A stretch of 23,428 nt of DNA. Source: Priapulus caudatus (taxonomy: Eukaryota > Priapulida > Priapulimorpha > Priapulimorphida > Priapulidae). Position numbers and translations under genes: made by a program. Position 1 is the first letter of the stretch; each line of letters begins with the position of its first letter. Shown piece after piece: positions 10,201 through 16,479 of the stretch. The stretch is taken from assembly GCF_000485595.1 (NCBI RefSeq), contig NW_014577148.1, forward strand, positions 141,030 to 164,457, read 5' to 3'. Under the pieces are notes generated by a model, which saw only the letters and a program-made list of their open reading frames with translations, was not told the origin of the DNA and did not search any database.

Positions 10201-11356
10201 AGTGTGACGTGAGTCTATGCACAGGCCCTTGGAGGCTCAAGTTTCAAGAAGAGTATAAGAGCGAAGCGCTTCGCTCTTATACTAGTTATACTCTTCTTAG
10301 CTCTACTCTAGTAACTATAGCCCGCGTACAGTTACCGCTGGCGCAAGCGCAAGCGCAGCGGCAACTGTACGCGGGCTATAGTTACTAGGGTGTCACTTTC
10401 CCCGGGCGTAGATAGAGGGTGCCGCTACGTGACAGCACTAACCCTAACCCTAATCCTAACACAAGTTCAGCCACATCACGTGACCCTCCATCTACGCCCA
10501 GGGGAAAGTGCATCCCTAGTTACTAGAGCTATACTCTTCTTGAAACTTGACCCTCCAAGGGCCACAGGTCCCTATTAGGCCATGAGAATTGAGGTATGAG
10601 TTTCCCGTCCGAGATATTTTGAAAAGTGAGGAGGCTTTTTTTCATTTTTCATTTTTCATTATTCATTTAATATTTGTAGTTAACCCATTGTTCATGCGAC
10701 ATCCGCATACATGTGTGTAATAATTCATATTTTATTATCATTATATATCGCACAAAGAAACAAATACATATTGCAACCAACAAAACAAACAATAAAGCAA
10801 ACTGTGTGATAACACACCGATTCCTAACAATTGTCTTACCATCATTAGTAGCTTTCGGGTGGATGAGTCTGAGGACATCTCTGTGTGTCCACTTCAGTCG
10901 TGATTTGCCCTTGCAAACGAGGGCACCAAGTTCTACTGCTGATCGGTTTTTGTACCAGTTAAGTATGCTGTTTCGCTGGCCATGACCCCAGCCAGAGGTC
11001 GGTGCACTCAATGTAGTCGCATAATCAATAAAGGTGAACAACTCAGAACTGTCAAGTAGGATACGGGGCAGGAGTGCATAGGCTCCATGTTTCGCAGATG
11101 GCGACTTCGAGTGTGCACATGCAGCCAATGCAAAAATTAGTGCATGCCGGTTAACTGAGGATCCTTGTAAAGAGAATCGTCCAATTTCGGCAATGACCTC
11201 GTTTGCTCGTTTCTCATCCTCTATCATGTCTTTTAAATGCGGTGTTTTCGCTAATGTCAGTTTTGTAAACCTTGGACAATATGATGGATACTCATTGCCA
11301 TAGCACAGAAACCGATTGATAAATAAAATTGGATCTGGCTTGGTTATCGCAGCCAT
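4144..11356 (-). CDS. RO60: RO60 (TROVE2), 60 kDa Ro ribonucleoprotein, seven coding exons
   Basis: Ring-shaped protein that binds Y RNAs and misfolded small RNAs for RNA quality control. I recognise it by family resemblance along its whole length. Coding exons, in transcription order: 11356-10840, 7614-7526, 7357-7229, 7082-6795, 5132-4893, 4695-4532, 4282-4144. Every junction has GT/AG ends and joins in phase. The product is about 521 residues (human about 538). Residues about 1-340 form the TROVE HEAT-repeat ring and about 342-521 the vWA domain. The known RNA-contact residues (human K170, R174, H187) are kept here as K149, R153 and H166. In the vWA domain the metal-site motif is D355-I-A-G-S359, so the first Ser of DxSxS is Ala. 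GGTD (425-428) and the later Asp (451) are kept. The start is the ATG at 11356, the first in frame before recognisable family sequence. A damaged second copy of exon 1 lies in intron 1. Confidence 0.9.
4532..4695 (-). CDS. RO60: RO60 coding exon 6
   Basis: Acceptor TTTGCCTGCAG precedes 4695 and donor GTAAGG follows 4532. Codes HITGGTDPSKPLTWA, then AFDVFLILSD and ALKEYRAA. GGTD supplies the MIDAS threonine. The exon ends two bases into a Lys codon completed by exon 7. Confidence 0.88.
4893..5132 (-). CDS. RO60: RO60 coding exon 5 (start of vWA domain)
   Basis: Acceptor TTTCACAG precedes 5132 and donor GTGAGT follows 4893. Its 80 whole codons begin LLVPTDKTYCVAVDIAGSS. VAVDIAGSS aligns with LAVDVSASM of human RO60, so the first MIDAS serine is alanine here. 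The following helix (THISTITAAMVTAL) and strand (EVAVFVFH) fit the vWA fold. Confidence 0.88.
5887..5899 (-). repeat. CCCTAA doublet
   Basis: Two CCCTAA units (reverse TTAGGG) are followed by an A-rich run. No matching inverted arms were found around it, so it may be chance or a decayed end of an element like those at 2640, 10224 and 15243. Confidence 0.4.
6038..6107 (-). repeat. tRNA-like SINE head or degenerate tRNA pseudogene
   Basis: On the minus strand, GCCTGGATAGCCGTACGG resembles the first part of a tRNA (A-box-like) and GGATCGAATCC about 50 bases later resembles a B box. The two ends do not pair as an acceptor stem, so it is not a working tRNA. A TTTTT run and T-rich DNA follow, as in a Pol III-derived SINE. 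The anticodon cannot be assigned. Confidence 0.5.
6352..6665. repeat. Two diverged copies of a TGACCT-rich interspersed repeat
   Basis: Each copy carries CTTTGACCTGTGACC or TTGACCTTTGACCC words and ends in GTTAAGATTTGTG (about 6463 and 6642). The second copy continues into a GACGGACAGACG-type tail. This kind of repeat is common in marine invertebrate and fish genomes. It is non-coding. Confidence 0.55.
6795..7082 (-). CDS. RO60: RO60 coding exon 4
   Basis: Acceptor TTTGTTTAG precedes 7082 and donor GTAAAG follows 6795. Its 96 whole codons run from VWGALAQTM through LLNHLGKMTAIGVLE to LHTSFE. The LGKMTA motif and the KIHPVEI segment are diagnostic of the end of the TROVE domain. Confidence 0.9.
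7229..7357 (-). CDS. RO60: RO60 coding exon 3
   Basis: Acceptor TTCATCAG precedes 7357 and donor GTATGT follows 7229. Its 43 whole codons begin LLKYFYGVNEVKHT and end LYTSKE, matching the family's LLKYLEAVEKVK and LKSKE. Confidence 0.88.
7526..7614 (-). CDS. RO60: RO60 coding exon 2
   Basis: Acceptor TTTTACAG precedes 7614 and donor GTAGGT follows 7526. The 89-nt exon codes GLAAVFMFIMKGYDTVKK and onward, aligned with the family segment GLAIVTKYITKG. Too short to stand out as an open frame, it was found by its expected place in the protein and by matching phases. Confidence 0.88.
7666..7697. repeat. (AT)n microsatellite
   Basis: About 15 AT units within RO60 intron 1. Confidence 0.9.
7779..7811. 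repeat. 33-bp perfect palindrome at the duplication edge
   Basis: Two 16-bp arms (ATCAGGAGTCTATCAA and its reverse complement) are separated by a single T. The palindrome ends where sequence shared with 10740 onwards begins, so it marks the left junction of duplicated copy A. Confidence 0.85.
7915..8433 (-). pseudogene. RO60: Second, frameshifted copy of RO60 exon 1
   Basis: Matches the intact exon 10840-11356 from ATG (8433) to the GTAAGA donor (7914-7909), but at least a dozen small indels break the frame. Examples are the loss of one T near 7930, one G in two places near 7987-7997, one T near 8044 and a four-base gain near 8052. Substitutions are very few; a decayed gene would normally show more substitutions than indels. 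The conserved words FTFIDYATTLSA and WTHRDVLRLIHPK survive in different frames. It is either an uncorrected duplicate of the same exon made by the assembly, or a young pseudo-exon. Confidence 0.75.
8633..8660. promoter_or_regulatory. CRE/E-box cluster upstream of RO60 exon 1, copy A
   Basis: CACGTG (8633-8638) overlaps a full TGACGTCA CRE (8637-8644), with a second CACGTG at 8655-8660. It is the duplicate of the cluster at 11554-11581. Confidence 0.4.
8752..9898. repeat. TGCG/CACGTACACGTG minisatellite, copy A
   Basis: About 1.15 kb of imperfect repeats of roughly 30-40 bp, made of TGCGTGCG runs and GCACGTACACGTGCG cores, almost strictly alternating purine and pyrimidine. All six frames give Cys/Val/Arg or His/Thr/Arg strings, which are artefacts of the repeat. 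The 5' part (to about 9190) has scattered indels relative to copy B. Confidence 0.95.
10045..10192. mobile_element. Hairpin MITE with 32-bp inner arms
   Basis: Outer ends GTCCATGATC (10045-10054) and GATCATGGAC (10183-10192) are inverted. Inside, 10084-10115 and 10136-10167 are inverted 32-base arms with about three mismatches (GACCAATGCCCACATCG core), separated by 20 bases. Non-coding. It would make a strong RNA hairpin if transcribed. No clear target duplication was seen. Confidence 0.7.
10252..10283. repeat. 32-bp perfect palindrome in the FB3 left arm
   Basis: AGTATAAGAGCGAAGC is followed at once by its exact reverse complement. The corresponding place in the right arm lacks it, so it is a secondary insertion or local inverted duplication. 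Confidence 0.85.
10318..10378. mobile_element. Small palindromic insert inside FB3 with likely 9-bp target duplication
   Basis: Inverted ends TAGCCCGCGTACAGTT and AACTGTACGCGGGCTA flank a GCGCAAGC repeat. It is bordered by TAGTAACTA (10309-10317) and TAGTTACTA (10379-10387), one mismatch apart. The FB3 right arm has a single uninterrupted copy of this site, which shows the empty state. Confidence 0.65.
10438..10460 (-). repeat. CCCTAA telomere-type repeat in FB3
   Basis: Three to four CCCTAA-like units (one reads TCCTAA) lie between the inverted arms of FB3. Confidence 0.85.
10840..11356 (-). CDS. RO60: RO60 coding exon 1 (intact copy)
   Basis: Codes residues 1-172 plus the first base of codon 173. 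It starts at ATG (MAAITKPDP), then the family motif INRFLCYGNE, and ends in THRDVLRLIHPKATNDG. The splice donor GTAAGA follows at 10839-10834. The exon is 517 nt and leaves one base, which fits the two-base start of exon 2 (G|GC = Gly). The reading frame is open for 33 bases upstream of the ATG, but no earlier ATG is present. Confidence 0.88.
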
Positions 11357-11553
11357 GTTAGATAATATTAATAATTCGTGAGGTACCACTATGCATCAAC
11401 TGTCAGATATGCAACCTGCAATAAATATTAAAAAATAATATAGATTTAGCTTGCATTGGTTTCGCACTCACAACGCGAGTCACGATTTACTTATCGTACA
11501 CGTAGAACTATCATCTATGTCTATATAACGGTCACCTGTCTATAGCGATGTTT

Positions 11554-11581
11554 CACGTGACGTCATAGATCAGGTCACGTG
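11554..11581. promoter_or_regulatory. CRE/E-box cluster upstream of RO60
   Basis: CACGTG (11554-11559) overlaps a perfect TGACGTCA (11558-11565), and a second CACGTG follows at 11576-11581. These are binding words of CREB/ATF and bHLH-zip factors (USF, MITF/TFE). They lie about 200-225 bases upstream of the RO60 ATG on the minus strand, a fair place for a proximal promoter. A TATATAA word (11523-11529) lies nearby. Function is inferred from position and motif only. Confidence 0.45.
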
Positions 11582-11675
11582 TATTTGTTATGTGTTGTGG
11601 TTGGCAGAAGCGAAGCGCGCTGCTTGACATTTACAGATGAATGACCACATGTTCTGATAGAAAGAGCTGTTTATG

Positions 11676-12011
11676 TAGTGCACGTACACGTGCGTGTGCA
11701 GGTACACGTGAGTGTGTGCGTGTGCACGTACACGTGCGTGCGAGCGTTCGTATGCACATATACGTGCGTGCGTGCATGTGCACGTACACCTGCGTGCATG
11801 CGTGCGTGCCTACGTGCGTGTGCAGATACACGTGTGCATGCGCGCTGCGTGCATGCGTGCATTTGGATGTACACGTGCGCGCATGCGTACCTGCATATGC
11901 ACATACACATGCGTGCATGCGTGCATACGTGAGTGCGTGCGTGTGCACGTACACGTGCGTGCATGCGTTCGTGTGAACTTACACGTGCGTGCTTGCGTGT
12001 GCACGTACATG

Positions 12012-12042
<31 letters not shown>

Positions 12043-13264
12043 TTGAGTGAGTGCGTGCGTGTGCACGTACACGTGCGTGCATGCGTGCGTGCGAACGTAC
12101 ACGTGCGTGCCTGCGTGCGTGTGTGAGTGTGTGCGTGTTCACATACACGTGCGTGAGTGCGTGCGTGCGTACGCAGGTACACGTGAGTGTGTGCGTGCGC
12201 AGGTACACGTGAGTGCGTGCGTGTGCAGGTACACGTGCGTGCGTGCGTATGCACATATACGTGCGTGCGTGCGTGTGTGCGTGTGCAGGTACACGTGTGT
12301 GCATGCGCGCGTGCGTGTGTTTGGATGTACACGTGCACGCGTGCGTACACACACGTGTGTGCATGCGCACGTGCAGGCGTGCGTTTGGATGTACACGTGC
12401 GCGCTTGCATATGCACATACACATGCGTGCATGCGTGCGTGCGTGTGCACGTACACGTGCGTGCGTGCGTGCGTGCGCACGTACACGCATGCGTGAGTGC
12501 CTTCATGTGCACGTACACGTGCGTGCATGAGTGTGTGTGTGCGTGTGCACGTACACGTGCGAGCGTGCGTGCGTCCGTGTGTGTGCACGTAGATGTGTGT
12601 GCATGCGTGCGCACGCACACGTGCGTGCATGAGTGTGTGCGTACACGTGTGTGCGTGCGTGCGTGTGTACGTACACGTGCGTGCGTGTGAACTTACAGTC
12701 TTACACGTGCGTGCATGCGTGCGTGCGTCCGTGTGTGTGCACGTACACATGCGTGTGTGCGCGCGTGTGCAGTTACACGTTCGTGCGTGCGTGCGTGTGC
12801 AGGTACACGTGTGTGCATGTGTGCATGTGTGCACGTACACGTGCGTGCGTGCGCGCGTGTGCAGGTACACGTTCGTGCGTGCGTGCGTGTGCAGGTACAC
12901 GTGTGTGCATGAGTGTGTGTGCACGTACACGTGCGTGCGTGCGCGCGTGTGCAGGTACACGTTCGTGCGTGCGTGCGTGTGCAGGTACACGTGTGTGCAT
13001 GAGTGTGTGTGCACGTACACGTGCGTGCGTGCGCGCGTGTGCAGGTACACGTTCGTGCGTGCGTGCGTGTGCAGGTACACGTGTGTGCGTGCGTACGTGC
13101 GTGTGTGTGCAGGTACACGTGCGTGCGTGCGCGCGTGTGCAGGTACACGTTCGTGCGTGCGTGCGTGTGCAGGTACACGTGTGTGCGTGCGTACGTGCGT
13201 GTGTGTGCAGGTACACGTGCGTGCGTGCATGCATGTGCACGTAGACGTGCGTGCGTGCGTGCGT
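11676..13264. repeat. TGCG/CACGTACACGTG minisatellite, copy B, truncated by gap
   Basis: At least 1.59 kb of alternating purine-pyrimidine repeats, starting about 320 bases upstream of the RO60 ATG. The monomers are about 30 bp, each ending in GCAGGTACAC or GCACGTACAC. The array runs straight into the N gap, so its true length is unknown. Long frames across it are repeat artefacts. Confidence 0.95.
12841..13110. repeat. 90-bp higher-order repeat of three 30-bp monomers
   Basis: The order of monomers starting GTGCGTGC (with GCGCGCG), GTTCGTGC and GTGTGTGCATGAG repeats from 12841, 12931 and 13021. The units are identical over most of their length, which indicates recent unequal exchange or array expansion. 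The third unit changes at about 13081, where a GTGTGTGCGTGCGTACG monomer variant appears. Confidence 0.85.
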
Positions 13265-13274
13265 NNNNNNNNNN
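13265..13274. other. Assembly gap (10 N)
   Basis: Ten Ns at the end of the minisatellite. The size is likely a placeholder. Confidence 0.99.
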
Positions 13275-13404
13275 GTAAGGGGGTGGAAGTAAGAGGCAAG
13301 GGGAGTAAAGTGGGAGGCAGAGGGAGGGAGGTCAGAGGCAGGAGGGAGGGGGTGGGACGCACTGGGGAGGGAGGTGGGAGAGAAGGACCCCCCGCCCCCT
13401 CTAA
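13275..13404. repeat. G-rich, C-poor tract after the gap
   Basis: GGGAGG/AGGCAG-type sequence similar in composition to 1384-2245, ending at CCCCCCGCCCCCTC. No gene. Confidence 0.6.
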
Positions 13405-14110
13405 TTAAACTTGGAGATCCATGCTCATATGTTGAAATCGTTTATGTCAACGTCAATGTCATTCATTAACTTGTATTTGAATTGTTATTATTGTTCTTGT
13501 TATTAGAATTAGCCCATAGAGATTAGGTGGGTGCGAAAGTGTAGCTGATATATTTGTTCGAATTGGCTACGAAAGTCAAACAAGAATAAAGAAGACTTAT
13601 GTATAAGACGTCTTGCTATGCACAAATTAATTTATCAGCAGAACACCAGACACCAGATAAGCCCTGTCGCACTGCAGCACTTGTTGCTTTCACGAGTGCT
13701 TATATTCACAGTCCTTTATATGCTTTCACTACTCTAACCAAGCAGGAACGTATTATCGTGCCAAAGATCTGTACTCTGCTCTCCGTGAGTGGAATGTTAT
13801 GTACCTACTTGCTGTATAAGTATAACTGCTTGTTATTTAACTCCTTGTTGTATAATTCCGTACTGTCAAAGATTGACTGACTTTCTAGTTGATCTTACAG
13901 ACAGAAGAAGAACTGAGTGTTTACAAGAATCTCCAGTCAAATGCTCAACTACTAAAGGACATGGGTAAAACTTTATATATCGGTACAGTCTAGATTCATA
14001 TTATGTTTTTTTTTACTAGTTTACACTTACTAATTACACATACAATATAGAATCCTATTACTTCAATCCTATTGAGTACAAAAAAAACATCTACATTCTA
14101 CTTTGTACTG
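13405..14110. other. AT-rich intergenic DNA, nothing recognised
   Basis: A 93-codon plus-strand frame (13599-13880) has no resemblance I know and no splice or composition support. No RNA gene or repeat was seen. Confidence 0.4.
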
Positions 14111-14197
14111 CTTCAGCACCCAGGAACAAACATTTCGCTTATAGTATTCGTATAATACGTGTACTAAAACCTAAATGTCTGTTCCTGGGTGCCGAAG
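14111..14197. repeat. Short inverted repeat (MITE-like), 25-bp arms
   Basis: CTTCAGCACCCAGGAACAA (from 14111) is mirrored by the arm 14173-14197 with two mismatches across 25 bases and a 37-base AT-rich spacer. Flanking target duplication not identified. Confidence 0.65.
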
Positions 14198-15233
14198 TTC
14201 CTCCAAAACGACCTGGCCAATTACAACCATATATGGGGCACGCAGGCCGGGCACCTATCTGGCCTTGTTTTTGGCTTAATAAATTTTCGTTCACGACGAC
14301 AAAATTTGTAAAAGTACAAAAACAGAAGTAACCAATCATCTAACATATTTTCTGCTTTTAACATTTTCTTTTAATAACTACTGTCCTTATTGCACTACTA
14401 TCTGCTGAGGGGCAATTCCACGGTTACTCACGTTACATTTGGAGCAACAACGAGTTATTCAAAGAGCTGTAATTTCTAAATGTGTTCAATGAACTTTATT
14501 ATTTAATTATAGCATTTAGTATACAGCATGAGCTACACAAGCATTAAGTAAAGAAATCAGAAAAGAAGTTTGGTTGTGTTATATACCAACAATGTGTCGG
14601 TTACTCACGTTACATGATTCGGACATGCATAAAATGACAAGACAGCTAATTTAAGAAATGTCCTCATGTGAGGCATTACAAGAAAAAAACTGTTAATCTC
14701 CTGTATAGTTCCCATAGTGGGTCACATATTATTGGTAAAAGAAATGCTCTGGAAATTATAATTTTTATGTAGGAGACATGAAACATGGTTACTCACATTA
14801 CGGTTACTCACGTTACATTTTGTCCGTACTCTATCTGAATCATTTATCTCAATTTCTTCTAGCGATAACATGTAATAATCATTCTATTTTTATACAAAAG
14901 ACAGAAGTAGTAACACTCTGTTCTCTACTAGTCTGTAGCACAAAAGAGCACTTTTGGGATACAAAAAAAAACACAAAATAGAAAAAGCCAAAATGTTCTC
15001 CATCTCCCCTCCCATAAGACTTTGTTCTGATTGTTACAATCCTTCACAGAATTTGAAGTGGCCACGGTTATTAACAACTTGTGGGGCCTCTAGTTTTTTC
15101 TTCAGCTTCTCATTGATGTAGAAGATGTTGTCTCGTTGTTTGGGCCATTTCCAGTACTTGCCGGCTTGCTCCATCACAGAAACTTGGCCAGCACTTCTCC
15201 TGGATAAAAATTTTCCTTAAACTCCACTGCATA

Positions 15234-15242
15234 CCAATCTCC
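15234..15242. repeat. FB2 target-site duplication, left
   Basis: CCAATCTCC, identical to 15567-15575. Confidence 0.88.
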
Positions 15243-15566
15243 GGTGCAAATCGACTTTAGGCACCTTAGGTATCACGAAGTGATGCACAGATTTCTGTGT
15301 ATCATCAACTGATGCACAGACTTTCCGTATATCAAGGAATGATGCAAAAACCCTAACCCTAACCCTAGGTTATAAAGTATAACCTTAGGTATCACGAAGT
15401 GTGTTAAGGTTAGGGTTAGGGTTAGGGTTTCTGGTTAGGGTTAGGGTTAGGGTTAAGGTTTTTGCATTATTCCTTGATATACATAAAGTCTGTGCATCAG
15501 TTGATGATACACAGAAATCTGTGCATCACTTCGTGATACCTAAGGTGCCTAAAGTGGATTTGCGCC
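15243..15566. mobile_element. Foldback element FB2, 9-bp target duplication, telomere-type core
   Basis: A 324-bp element. Its terminal inverted repeats of about 108 bp (15243-15350 and 15459-15566) start GGYGCAAATCSACTTTAGG and differ at only a few positions. CCAATCTCC stands flush on both sides (15234-15242 and 15567-15575), a perfect 9-bp target duplication. The interior holds CCCTAA units (15351-15367), a short copy of an arm segment (TTAGGTATCACGAAGTG) and TTAGGG units (15409-15455). Long arms, a 5'-GG start and 9-bp duplications point to a Mutator-like (MULE) non-autonomous element. No transposase inside. Confidence 0.88.
15351..15456. repeat. Inverted telomere-type tracts in the FB2 core
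   Basis: Three CCCTAA units at 15351-15367, then GGTTAGGGTTAGGG-type tracts at 15411-15430 and 15433-15455 in the opposite sense. The two orientations face each other, so this is part of the foldback, not a simple interstitial telomere. Confidence 0.88.
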
Positions 15567-15575
15567 CCAATCTCC
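15567..15575. repeat. FB2 target-site duplication, right
   Basis: CCAATCTCC, identical to 15234-15242. On the minus strand it codes the GDW residues of the host pseudogene. Confidence 0.88.
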
Positions 15576-16479
15576 TACCCTAACATCAGAGACACCTGAC
15601 TCAACATTTGCACTAGTGTCACTTGTACTGCTCCTTGCTGTGTTGTTGCATGTGTTCTTAGTGAGAACAAAGGCAGAGACCTGATCCTGTACTCCCTCTA
15701 GACAATGCATGCGGGTGATACCAGGAATCTGCTGGGCATCTTCAAACACTGTCTTGAGATCTAGGCTGCTGTTTCTCTCCTCAAGTTCAGTGTGAAGTAG
15801 CTCTGTCAGAGTAACATTGGACATTTCACTTGCAGCTGCTACAAATGTTGCTGCATCTGAGACAATTGCCTTCCTTGATCTCACTTGTCCCCATACATGG
15901 CGTTTGACTGCCCCTCCTATTCCATCCACATGACCTTTTCCATGAGATGTTGCAAAGAAGTTCCATCGAATTGTGATGTGATGTTTCTTCTGGAGTGCAA
16001 GTATTGCTGCTGAAATGTATCTGTTTTTGAATTAAGATGCAGGGCCATCAGATCAGATGGAGACAATCTTTACAGTTTTTGGAGTTACCATCTCAGAAGA
16101 TGGTCAGATGAAAGTGCAATGCATGATGGGTAGACTCATTTGACTACACTGCCCTCTTTTGTTTTAGAGTGACACACATCAATATATTCATGGCACACAC
16201 ACCTTAGCACTTTCATCTAGCCACAGGCTGTAATTTGATGTTAAGTTCCTAAGGAAATGTGGTTACTCACATTACACCATGGTTACTCACATTACACGGT
16301 TACTCACGTTACCACATTTACTCGCTGTTTATTAATAATTGTGAACATGGATATCAACAAAACACCAATTTTCTAATCAACAGTCATTAGAACTAAGAAA
16401 ATTTTAACTACCAGAGTTGTATTAAATAAAGAAGTTTATCACAAAAAAATAGATGTAATTTTGTGGTTACTCACGTTAC

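Larger units (their letters stand above)
10224..10563. mobile_element. Nested foldback element FB3 with telomere-type core
   Basis: The arms start GGCCCTTGGAGG, then TCAAGTTTCAAGAAGAG, and are inverted at 10224-10258 and 10530-10563. The right arm then reads through CTAGTTAC, CTTTCCCC and CTACGCCC blocks whose inverse is also present in the left arm. The left arm, however, is interrupted by two short palindromes: a 32-bp perfect one (10252-10283) and a 61-bp one (10318-10378). The core holds CCCTAA-type units at 10438-10460. No coding capacity. Outer target duplication not found beyond ACA. Confidence 0.75.
10740..13264. repeat. Duplicated segment, copy B (clean)
   Basis: Partner of 7810-9898. 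It carries the intact RO60 exon 1, the CRE/E-box cluster and the longer minisatellite, and it runs into the assembly gap. The offset from copy A is about 2930 bases at the left edge. Confidence 0.8.
15034..16091 (-). pseudogene. Dead transposon-associated gene, split by FB2
   Basis: The upstream part (16091 to about 15576) reads VTPKTVKIVSI, stop, SDGPAS, stop, FKNRYISAAI, then WNFFATSHGKGHVDGIGG and AVKRHVW, down to VGDW. The downstream part (15242-15034) continues YAVEFKENFYPGE, has a frameshift near 15190, then GKYWKWP and VVNNRGHFKF before TAA at 15036-15034. I know the SDGPxSQFKNR...HGKGxxDGIGG architecture from multi-copy uncharacterised proteins of invertebrates and fish that behave like transposon genes. 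I cannot name the superfamily. In-frame stops are at 16053-16055 and 16032-16034, at places where relatives as I remember them have W and Q. Foldback FB2 (15243-15566) sits in the middle; across its target duplication the reading frame would be continuous. Confidence 0.75.
14422..16479. repeat. Eight dispersed copies of the motif GGTTACTCACGTTAC
   Basis: Copies, all in the same orientation, lie at 14422-14436, 14599-14613, 14787-14801, 14802-14816, 16261-16275, 16281-16295, 16298-16312 and 16465-16479. Three read ACATTAC instead of ACGTTAC. The unit contains GTTAC twice, four bases apart. They lie on both sides of the dead transposon gene at 15034-16091, with none inside it, as expected for subterminal transposase-binding sites. 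On the minus strand each reads GTAACGTGAGTAACC, which would encode NVSN in one frame, but the surrounding frames are not open. Confidence 0.75.

Noticed and set aside
8752-13264. CRISPR array
   Set aside because: The repeats are contiguous low-complexity units without unique spacers, and the surrounding genes are those of an animal.
8654-13408. Many long open frames (up to about 400 codons) rich in Cys/Val/Arg or His/Thr/Arg
   Set aside because: They follow the TGCG minisatellite on every frame and both strands, as expected when the repeat lacks stop codons. No start context, splice structure or domain supports them.
15351-15456. A chromosome end or old chromosome fusion point
   Set aside because: The telomere-type tracts are short, face each other and lie inside a 324-bp inserted element with target duplications, so insertion explains them.
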